From the IMG/VR virus record IMGVR_UViG_3300008740_000010, positions 1 to 56,300 of that record: a DNA stretch of 56,300 bases; one strand, written 5' to 3'. Position 1 is the first letter of the stretch; every line of letters begins with the position of its first letter. Below, piece by piece: positions 42,401-54,400 of this stretch. The notes under the pieces were generated by a model, which saw only the letters and a list, made by a program, of their open reading frames with translations, did no database searches and was not told the DNA's origin. The DNA comes from a virus. A program made the position numbers and the translations under genes.

Positions 42401-45400
42401 ATCTGCAAATGCTGCACAGGCATTGGGGTTGCTAGATGGTGCCATCACAGTTTACTTTGAAGAAGAAGGTGGTCATTTTGTAAATGCAGTAGGAACTGGT
42501 GGATATGGTTATAATGATCTTTGGATTAATGTCAGCCCGTACAATGAATTTATTGATGGTTCTTGGTCTTCAAATGCAATCTTTAGATATGCAAATACTT
42601 TTGGTGGATTTGATTCTCCTTTGGTATGGATGCATGACAGCGAAAACCTACAAGGACGAGCATATCTTGCAAGTCTTACTGCAAGGCAGTTTGCAGACCG
42701 GGCAACAACAATTTATTATATGGATAGAATTAATTCTTCTGCTCCATTTTATGGGCCAAACGTTGCAATACTTACAGTGTCCGGTCCAGATTTGGCAGCC
42801 GGAAAGATAAGACTCAATACTAATCCAGAAGGCGATTTTTGGTATGATACGACCGACGATGCTATTGAATTCAATCGTCCTTATGTTTATAAAACGAACA
42901 CTTCTTTCAGTACCAGTAATGCATATGGTCTTTCTCTTCAGCCTCCGGTTTCTGGATATGCAAATGGAATTGGAACAACAGGAGAATGGTCGCAGACTGC
43001 TTATATTGATGCCGATTTTAATCCTGCTTTATCTCCAACTGGATGGTATGACATAAGAGACACCGCAATTTCGACAGCGACTGATCAGGCTGCAAGAGAC
43101 AGTGCAGCAAATGCATTGGCACAGGCAGCAAATGCACAGTTTGCTGCCGACAGACAAATTCTTGCATTCTTTCAGGTTGAATCAGATGTTCCGACTGCAA
43201 CCGGAAATGGCGATGTTTGGATTCATACAGACAATGCAATCAAAACAGATGGAACCAAAAACACTGGTGCAATTTTTGTTGCGAACACAAAACCTTCTGG
43301 TTCATATAATGCCGGTGTTGACCCAACAGGATTTCAAAATTACTGGTATGAGGCACCAAACAATGCCATCGGGCTTATGTATTTACATAGTTATTCGGCG
43401 GGTGTCTCTGGAGAATTTGAACACGGCACAAACATCATGCCGAGAGGGTATTCTCTCTTTGATGCCCCTGCGAGTGATTATGAATTTTCTACCCCCTCGG
43501 TGCCGAATACCAGAGAAACTGAAGCTCCGTACTTCTTCGGGCAGGCCCCCGCCAACGCGGGTGCGGGGAAAGGTTTTGCTAATTTATATATTGATTCTTC
43601 TGGTTATGTGGGAAGTAATAGTCTTTTTGTTCGTGGAGTGGATTCTTCTTGGCATCGCGCAGGTTCCATTTTATCTCTTGGAGATGTAGATCCAAGCACA
43701 TGGCTGTCCGATTTAAATACCTTTGGAATTGATATTCCAAAAGGAAAGAAATGGATATTTTCGTGGCATTGGAAAACTTCTAATTTATATGTGTCAAGTG
43801 ATGCCGATGTTGCCAACAGGACTGCAAATCTTGGTGTAGGTTTTCGTGTTGGCAATAGTACACATGCGGGAAGTTGGGTAGAAGCATCGAGTGATATGTG
43901 GGGTTCTATAAATCCACAAAAAAATCCAAAAGAAAAAGATGTTTGGCAGCGGGATTATCATGTTTTAGATTTTACTTCCCCCGACTCCTATGATGATCCT
44001 GGTGATGGCGAGGGCATCATTCCAGCTAATGAAATTACCAAAATACATCCAGTATTCGTTTTAAAGCGAGTAGATATTGCGGGCGATCCAAATTGGCTTG
44101 TAAATCGTGAACAACATTATAATATTGACGCAGTTCAATTAGAAGAAGTTCCAAATACAGTATTCACTCCATCACAATTCAAAGAACCCTCAGATGATTC
44201 TGCAATTGTATTTGGCAGAGAAATAACAGACGGGAAGATTGTCACACATTATTATGATTCGGGAACTTCTGGTTACGGACCAGTTCCAAATACAACGCCA
44301 ACCGGATATCCAAACCCACAGCCACATGGAGATTTCTGGGTAGATACCGGCAACAATAATATTATTTTCCGATATCATCAACAAAATCCTCTCAATGGTG
44401 TAATTCCTTCTGCCCAAACAATTCATTGGACAGCAGAAACAAATGGAGATGGATGGTATACCACAGAAGATTTGAGAACCGGCAATGCACTCTCGACTTC
44501 TTATGATGCCCTGGCCAATGCAGCAACGGCACAGGCTGCTGCGGACAGAGAAATCGTTGCGTTCTTCCAGACTGATGTTCCAGAAGCAACTGGTAATGGT
44601 GATGTTTGGATTGACACAGATAGTTTTGCAACACTGAATACGAGTTCAATATATGTTGCATTCAGCAAAGGGGCAACAGCAACAGCAGCTAGTCCTGCTC
44701 CCGACAAATGGTATCCATCACCAACAAGTGCAATCGGTCAAGTATACCTCAATGCCTATCTTGCAGAACGAAAGGCATCACGAAACGAATCGTTTGTTCT
44801 TGGCGTGACCGGGAGTGGTGATCTTCCGTTCCCTGTATATCCTGATGCCAATGGTATCTATGTTGGTGCAACAGGAAATCTTGCTTTCTACAAAAATAGT
44901 AAAACAGAATATCTTATAGACCAGCCCACCACCGATGATCAAGGTCGAATTTTTGTTTCTAATCGTGGGGGCATTGACCTTGTTGGGCCAAATGGAAAAA
45001 TCTGGTATCCGTATAGTAATGATTTTAGTATTCCAGAAGAGGGAGTTGTAGAGACAAAATATAGGGTTGGAAATCCCGGTTGGGTAACAGATTCTAATAC
45101 ATCATTCTCTTCACTACACTTGATGTATACCAATATGAATGCGTCGGCACGATTTGCCGGAAGCTCAATTCCAAATTTTGGAAAACATGATCATATCATT
45201 CCTGTTCGCTGGAATAATGTTGATGGTCAACGTCAATGGGAAGCAGTAGTCTTTACAAGCGGAACATTCATTGATTTCATACCTGATGCTGCAAACGGCG
45301 ACTTCCTTGTTGCAAAACTCACAAGACCAACTGAGGTTCCTGAAGGATTTGCAACACTCGATTCCTGGGTATTTAAAACTCTTCCAGTTCAGACACAAGC

Positions 45401-48400
45401 CATCAGTGATGGAAAGATTGTCACACATTTTGGGCCCCATTCTCCACCAGATACAGGAACCCACGGACCACAGGCAAATCTGACACCAACAGGTCTGGCC
45501 AACCCAGAACCTCATGGTGATTTCTGGATCAATACATCAAACAACAATCTTGTTTTCCGTTATCATTCCAACACATTAAACAAATCTGCACAGACGGCAT
45601 ATCATGCTCCACTCAAACCAGAAACAAATGCAGACAAGGCAGGATGGTATTCCACAGAAGATCCAAGGGCCCAGACGGCATATGCAACTTCATACCAAGC
45701 TCTTGCTGATGCCGCTTCGGCATTGGCAAATGCCGCAACAGCACAGGCAGCAGCCGACCGCGAGATTCTTGCATTCTTTGCCGATGAAGCAGACAATCCA
45801 ACTACAACAACAGGAAATGGAGATATTTGGATTGTAACAGATCATCTAGTAATCCCAGGAACCAGTGTTGCAAACACAAGATCAATTCGTGTTGCAAATA
45901 CATTAGGTGGTGGCCCTGCCGCTGGTGGTAGTGGGACTAGATTCTGGCACGAAGCACCAAACAATGCGATTGGTCTTAACTATCTTAAAAATTATGCAAC
46001 AGGATATGACCTTAGAAAAATTACTGATGGAAAGATTGTTACTCATTTTTATGACACAGAACAATCTGGGCCATGGACTCACGGACCCCAGGCAAATGTG
46101 ACTCCAACAGGACTGTTGAACCCAGAACCTCATGGGGATTTCTTGATTGACACTGGTAATAATAATATCATGTATCGGTATCATCAGAAGATTCCAAGTG
46201 CAAGAGCATTTGATGCCTCAGATTCCACATTTGCACAGACATTAAACTTTTTTACTCCAACATCAACTTCAGGTGATGGTTGGTATTCAATTGTCGATCC
46301 AAGAATTGCAAACAACGAACAGTATGCATCGAATACCCAAGTATGGTTGGCAAACACGGATGCATGGGCCAGAACCATTCAAGCCGATTTGCATCCGGGT
46401 GGTAATACATTTCTCTATATAAATTTTGCTCTTGCCAATGCACACTATGCAAACGGGGTTGCCTATAATGCAAACGCTGCTGCATATCTTGCACAAGCCG
46501 CTGCCGACAGAGAGATATTGGCATTCTTTACTTTGTCAACCGACACTGTTCCTGTTGCAACAGGAAATGGTGATGTCTGGATTCACACTGATACACTAAT
46601 TAAATTGTCTGATGGTACGCTGAATACGAGTGCAATCTTTGTTGCCAATACAAAGACTGGTGGTGACTATGATGATGGTAATCATCGTTGGTGGAAATCA
46701 CCAAACAATGCCATTGGATTGATGTATGCAAGAAGCTATGCTGCCGGTATTGGTGGACAATTTGCAACTGGATCAAATTGGTGGCCCAGAGGATACTCTA
46801 CATTTGATGCTCCTGCCTCTGACTATTCTAATACAACTACTACCATAGGCGAAGTTGCATATCCGTTTAGGCGACCAAATGTTGATGTAGATATTGTTGT
46901 TGATGGAACATCTCCTGTTGGCGGAAACGATAAAGTTCTTCGTTTGAAGAAAACAGTAGATTCCGCACATGTTGATTGGTCGTCACAATCTGAAGACAAT
47001 TATCATAATGACCCAACAGTTATAATTCCAAAAGGAAAGAAATGGATATTTTCTTGGTATGCTCGTATTGATACTCTTTATTCTGGAAATAAATTATATT
47101 CTGGGTTCTTTGTTCAACCTGCAAATTCTTCTGGATTTGGTAATCCAATATATTCAACATACATTGGCGAAAATGATGCTCGTGGAGATTCATTAAGACC
47201 ATTTACTACAACAGATTGGGAACGCCATTGGATTAATATTGACCTTACAGATGCAGCAAATACTCTTAATTCTCATTCTGATGGAACTAGACATTGGTAT
47301 CGTGAATCTGGTGTAGAATGGGATGAGATGAATAACATTTATGCAAATACAGTAGATCGGTTTATTCTTCGTGTTGATCCCGGCGGGTGGAATGGCACAA
47401 ATCCATCTTCTGATGGATATGGAAGTGGAGATATTGTCGGTAATACTGTCTACTATACTGGCTTTCAATTAGAAGAAGTTCCGGCTGATAGAAATTTACC
47501 AACTGATTTCAAAGAACCCTCTGATGACAAAGCAATCGTCTTCGGAAGAACAATCACAGACGGCAAGGTTGTCACACAATTTTATGACACCAGCCAATCT
47601 AATTATACTCATGGTCCGGTTGCAAACGTAACTCCAACAGGATATCCTAATCCAGAACCACATGGCGACATGTTTGTCGATACCGGCAACAACAATGTCA
47701 TGTATCGTTATCACCAAAAGATACCAAGCGCACGGGCGTTTGATGCTGATAATTCTACGTTTGCACAGACATTAAACTTTTTTGCTCCAATAGCAGGTTC
47801 TTCTGAGGATGGTTGGTATTCAATGGACGACCCGCGCATTGCCAATGCACAAATCTATACGAGCAATCTTCATGTATGGTTGGCAAATACTCATAATTGG
47901 GCATCAAGTCTTGAAGGCAATACAGTTAATAACCAAATTTGGACGAACTTTGCTCTTGCCAATGCATATTCGGCAAATGGTGTTGCCTATAATGCCAATG
48001 CAGCGGCATATCTTGCACAGGCAGCAGCCGACCGTGAGATTAATGCATTCTTTTCTCCTTATGCATCACCTGGCCCAAACGCAACAGGTAATGGTGATGT
48101 TTGGATTCATACAGATAATTTAATAAAATCTGATGGAACCTTAAATGCAGCAGCAATTCATGTTGCAAATACAATGAGTGGTGGAATAACTGATGGCGAT
48201 GAACATCGTTGGCATACATCTCCGTATAATGCCATTGGACTCATGTATGCAAGAAGTTATGCCAATGGTGTTGGGGGTTCATTTGACCGTGGAACCAACA
48301 TCATGCCTCGTGGGTACTCTTTGTTTGATCAACCAATTACTGATTACAAACCAAGGTCTGCCGATGAAGCACTTTCTTCAACTGATGAATCTCTTTCTCC

Positions 48401-51400
48401 TGGCGAACTTCCAATTAAGGAACCATATCCATTTTATTGGGAAAAAGCAGATGATGGCAGTGGAAATTTTGATTTAGCCAATGTTGCAATTGACCATACC
48501 GGAAATGGATATATTGGGGCAACCTCAAGTCTAAGAGTTACCAAGCAACGAACAAACGATGCTGGCGATGAATATATTGTATTTGGTGTGGATAATGCCC
48601 ATGGTTCTCAAGATAGGGCAGAAACGAATAATCCATATGCAATTAATATTCCAAAAGGAAAGAAATGGATCTTTTCTTATTATGTAAAGGCAAACACAGC
48701 CGATCAAACTACTACATATCCTAAGTTTTATATGGGCAACACAACTCATTATAATGCCGGGTGGATTAATATTTTTCCTGAAAAAGATATTATAACAGCA
48801 GATACATGGCAAAGAAACGAATGGGTTCTTGATCTTACTTCTGGTTCTACGGATTCACAAGGTGGAGAAACTGGATCTTCACCAAAAGCAGAAGTCACCA
48901 AACTCAATGTACTTCTTTTTTCAACTGCTAGTTCTTCTCAGGGTGTTGATTATTATTATGATGCAATTCAATTAGAAGAAGTTCCGGCTGATGTATTCAC
49001 TGCATCACAATTCAAAGAACCTTCTGACAGTTCTGCAATTGTCTTTGGAAGAACAATCACAGACGGAAAGATTGTTACTCATTATTTTACTGACGCATCT
49101 GGTGCAGGCAATGGTCCGATTCCAAATACGACTCCATTGGGTCTTCCAAACCCTGAGCCACACGGAGACTTCTGGGTTGACACCGGAAATAACTTTGTTA
49201 TGTTCCGGTATCATCATGAAGATACTGGATCAATTCCATTTGCTCAGACGGCAACCTTTGGATGTACTTCTCCATCGGCAGATGGTTGGTATGCAATGGA
49301 AGATCCAAGAACTTCCAATGCTCTTGTGACTGCACATGCTGCGAATGTTACTGCACAAGAAGCACTACAACGAGCAGTGACGGCAGCATCTGCTGCCGAT
49401 GCAGAGATTCTGGTATTCTTTGAACCGAGTACAAATGCAACAATGCGAGAAGATCCATATTCATATGGTTCTAATGTTGGGCCGGCAACAGGCAATGGTG
49501 ATATCTGGATTCAAATTGATCAAGTCTATGATGCAGATGGAAACCAAAATACCGGATCAATTTTCTTTGCAAATCTTTCTCCGGGCATAGGTTGGACACA
49601 ATCAACAGAGAGTGCAATCGGTCGATCATTCCTTGAGCAGTTTACTTCGGTGGGGGTAAAGAATTGGTTCCCATCTGGTTATTCGACATGGGATGAGCCT
49701 TCAAGTGATTATCTTATTTCTGATACTGATTCAGATTTTAATGCAGATACTCCATATCCACTTAGAGGATTAAATAAAGCAAACACGGTTGTTAATACAT
49801 CTTTTGGAAAAGTTAGTTCAGGTTCTCTTCAAGTTACAACAGGAGATGTAAATCAGACTTCATCTCTTGTTTATTTTGCAAATAATAGGGTTGGCTCGGC
49901 TTCTCTGAATAAAACTGTTTTCAAGGCTGGGCCTCCATCTATTACACATCAATTTCCAAAGGGAAAGAGATGGATTTACTCATATTATGCCTACACAAAT
50001 TCTCCAACTGCCTTTTTTGAGTATCCAGTTGTTTCCCAAAGTATAGTATTTGATGACACTGACGATCCTAATTCTAATCTAGTTAATTTTAAAACACATG
50101 AATATATTAGCAAGGGAGAAAATTACATAAACAAATGGCGACGTTTCTCTCATGTTTTTGATTTTTCTAATACACACATTCATGCCAACGCATCAAGTTA
50201 TACCGACAAATATCCCGGTACATCCAGGCCTAATCAATTTTTGGGAGATCCAACAAACAGACCACAAAGTAGAAATACAATTGGTTTGGATGGTTCTGCT
50301 CATACGGAAGATAATAGTCATCATGCACGATTAGCCAATTTAAATTCGGCATCAATTACTCTTTACATTTATGCAAATACTGGGTCAAATGGAGGTAATA
50401 CTGTATGGCTTGATGGATTCCAATGGGAAGAAGCACCCGGCGAACAAATGCTTCCCGGGCCATTCTCTGATCCTGACAGAAGACGGTCATCTCATTTTTC
50501 ACAGTCAATTGCAGATGGAAAGATTGTCACACATTACATGCCAGGGACAGGAACCAATCCTTATTATGGTCCGCGACCCCATGTTACTCCTTCTGGTGTA
50601 ACCAACCCAACACCACACGGAGACTTCTGGGTAGACACGGCAAACAACAATGCACTCTATCGTTTCAGTGCAAATAATTCATATGTGTTCAAGACTTCTG
50701 ATGTTGATGATGTTGCACACGGAGCGCAGACTGCATACTGGAGTACCGTTGGAGTAGAAAACAATAAGACGGGTTGGTATTCAATTCAAGATGGAAGAAT
50801 TGGTATTCTTACCACAAACGTTACGAGTGCCTTTGGTGATCTTGCGAGTCAACTCACAAGAATTGTTGAGATTGAAGCAACCACCGATGGCGAACTTCAA
50901 GTTTTCTTTGAACCCGAAGGTGGTAATTTTGGAAATGCAGTTAACACATATGTTGGTTCTTCTTATGGTGACATTTGGATTAATACTGATGAATATAATA
51001 AATTTGCAAACGGAACTTTAAGTTCTAATGCAATTTTCCGATGGCAAAATAGTGTTTCTGGTTTTGCTGAATATATTCTTGATTTAGAGTCTGGAACAAA
51101 TGCACCAAAGGGTCTTGCATGGAGACATTCACCAAATAGCGCAATCGGTCAGGTATACCTACAGACATATGCTGCACAAAATGCTGCCGACCAAAGAGTT
51201 ACTGCATACTTTATGGGTGGGTTTGGAACTGGAGCAGGATATAGAGGTCCGCAAACAAATACCACTCCAACTGGAAGATATAATGCAAATCCTGATGGCG
51301 ACATTTGGATAGATACATCAAACAACAATATAATGTATGTGTACAATTATGTTGATGGAGTACATTCAGTAGGATTTGCTCAGACTATTATTTACTCTCC

Positions 51401-54400
51401 TACATCAACAGAAGAAGGCTGGCATTCTGCCGAGGATCTTCGGATTGGTGCAACTAAACTTGCACAAGAACTTGTACAGGCAACAGGATCTGACCGACAT
51501 GTTCAGATATTCTATGCCGCAGATAATCCAACAACTTCGACAGGTAATGGTGATATCTGGATTGACACCACTGCTCCATTAAAGCAGGATGGAACAGCAA
51601 ATACTCTTTCGATTTTTGTTGCAAATACAACAGATGGAGGATATGGTGCTGCTGACGGCAGTTCAACAAGATTTTGGAATCTGGATGAGACAAGTGCAAT
51701 AGGAAGATCCGCACTCGACGGATACAATGCCGACCAGAAGTCTGCACAATCTGAATTGATGTCATTGATTATTGCTGGAACCACGCGCACAGCCGGGGCC
51801 CAGGGAACAAGGGAAAGTTCTATTCCATTCCCTGTCTATCCAGAAGCCAATGGAATCATGGGTGTCGGTGCAACAGGAAATGTGTCGTTCTATCCAAATG
51901 CAAATACCAAAACTTTAGAGTATATTGTTGGTACTACGAATAGTGATGGCTTTGAAGATAATGCTCAAGGTGAATTTGCCATATTGAATGAAGGTGGTGT
52001 TCTATTCATTGGCCCAGATGGAATAGAAAGAGAAATATCAAGTATTAACACCTCTTTGCCTGCCACGGTACTCGGCACCCGATGGGAAGGTGCGGCGGTA
52101 ATGTCCGAGGCAAACACAAATTATATCATGTATACCAATATGTCTGCAAGTGATAGATGGGGCCCGACGCACGGAAATAGGAATTTTGTTAATGTGGAAT
52201 GGGCAAGCGAGGCAAAGACATGGTATGCAAGACCTAACTCCGGCAGCGTGACCGGGCCTGGTGGTTTTGCAGGAAATACTTTTATTCCTGATGCTGCAAA
52301 CGGCGACTTCCTTGTTGGTCGATTTTATAAGGACGCATCCACAACTGGAATTACAAGATTTGATTCATGGATTTTCGATTCCCTTCCTGCACAGACAAGA
52401 AAATACTCAGACGGCAAGACAGTCTACTTTGTCAGCAATGCATTCCACGGAGCAACAGAAGATCATAGGTGGGGTCCGAATCCATCTGTCACCGAAACCG
52501 GACTGGCAAACCCGGAACCCTTTGGCGACAAATGGCTCAGTCTTTCTCCTCCATACAAGAGCTATTTGTATTTCTCCAATGCAACCAACAAGACTTCACA
52601 GACTGCATATCATCTTCCTGGGTCAACACCACCAACCGGCGGGGCATTTGCAAATACACATTGGCCATTCAGTCTGACAGGAAATAATGATTCGGGTTGG
52701 TATGAATACAGAGACACAGGAGATGCGCTCACTCAACAAGGTTTCCAAGTTGCTCTGGGTCAAGTTGCAATTGAACAGGCATCATGGACCGAGGGTGGTC
52801 AAACTGTTATTGAGGGCATTACATTTGACGGACCAACAGATGGTTCACAGGGTCCACCAGTTGTTGTTACAAATGAAACAGAATTCGGCCCAACCAAAGA
52901 ACTTCTTCTGAATCCTGTTCCGCCACCAGACCAAAACCTTCATGGTCATTGGACATTCAATTCATTCTCTGTTGATTCTTTTGCAAATCGTTTTGTTGCA
53001 GATGTTTCTGGAAGAAAGAATCATGCAAAGGCACCATACGGATTTACTGATGGGCAGTCCTGTTTTAGAGATCATGATCCTGCATCAGATGTAATTAACA
53101 TCAGCGGCAACCATTCATTGTTTAGTGATGGAGTTAATGGCGATCCTGGCCTCGCCCGCTCTGGTGATGTGATTCTTGCTGTACATGGTTCAACATATCA
53201 AAATACTGCTCCTGATGGATCAAAGTATCCATTGGATATTTCCGACACGACCTTATATAATAAACAAACATGGACGTTCTGGTACAAGCCTTCTGATGAA
53301 GTAGACAACGGCGATGAACTTATAGGTAGAAGGCCACAATTGAATTTTGGTCTTCAGGCTTTTGGAAATTTTGATGGTGGGCCTGCTTCTGATGAAATGG
53401 ATTTAAAATATTTTTTGTATCCGACAACAGGGGATGCTGGAGGGTCACAACAAGAACAAACGATTAGTTCTACTGAGGATACTTCTCATTGGTATGGTCC
53501 CACAGGAAATGACGACAAACCACTCAGAAAAAATACATGGCATTTCTTTACACTCACTCATGATTTTGTTTCAAACAAATCAACCCTCTGGATATATCGT
53601 GAAGGAGATGGTTTAATTTATTATCGTTCTTGGGATATTGCTGATGAAGCAACAACGGCAGACGGCACTCAGTCTAATACAGAAAGATCAGTTAAATTGA
53701 TAGGAAGAGGTAGTAGTCCGAGTGGTGATTATACAATGTCTGGGGCTGCTGGTGACCGACTGGGGCGAGCCGGTGGGCACCTTGATGAAGCAAGATTCTA
53801 TAATACCATTCTGACTCCGCGCAACATTCGTTATCTCTACATGAACCCGACAGGCAGGCCGCAACAATTGCAACCGCGCCCAGGAATGGGAGTAAAGAAG
53901 GGATTTGTCAGCTTTGCCAATGGAAATTGGGCTGATGGTAGTCTTGTCAACGACAAATATGCAAATACCTTTGCGTATATTCATGGGTTTGATGTAGACG
54001 GAAATCCTGCTGATGTTAATCCTTATATTTCATTTGATGGAAACGTAAAATATTTGAATCGTGGTCCGGTAAAGATAGACTTTGTGTCAGATGCAGTTGC
54101 AGGACTGTATGCCGGGAATACCGGATATATCATGTACAGTGATACCACATGGGATGATGATGATTCTGACGGCACAACAGGTGTAGATCCATATTATGTC
54201 TTTGCCCAACCTGTAGGCTCAAATACAACTCAACCACATACATGGAGATACCATGTGTATGAAGATACTGGTAATTCTCCGTTGAAAGCATGGCAATATT
54301 TTACTCCAGATGATTCGACACATCTTGTTGTGGGCGAACTTAAATTGGCAAATTCTGTAGAGATGAGTGCAATGTCAGGCGGAACTGCTTTGGCTGAATT

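Noticed and set aside
43102-43689. 195-aa frame inside the giant fibre gene
   Set aside because: Same type of shadow frame, rich in His, Gln and Leu, with no ribosome site and no recognisable domain.
43140-51700. CRISPR-like array from the regular repeats of the fibre gene
   Set aside because: Repeats are long, protein-coding, diverged and irregularly spaced, with an open frame throughout.
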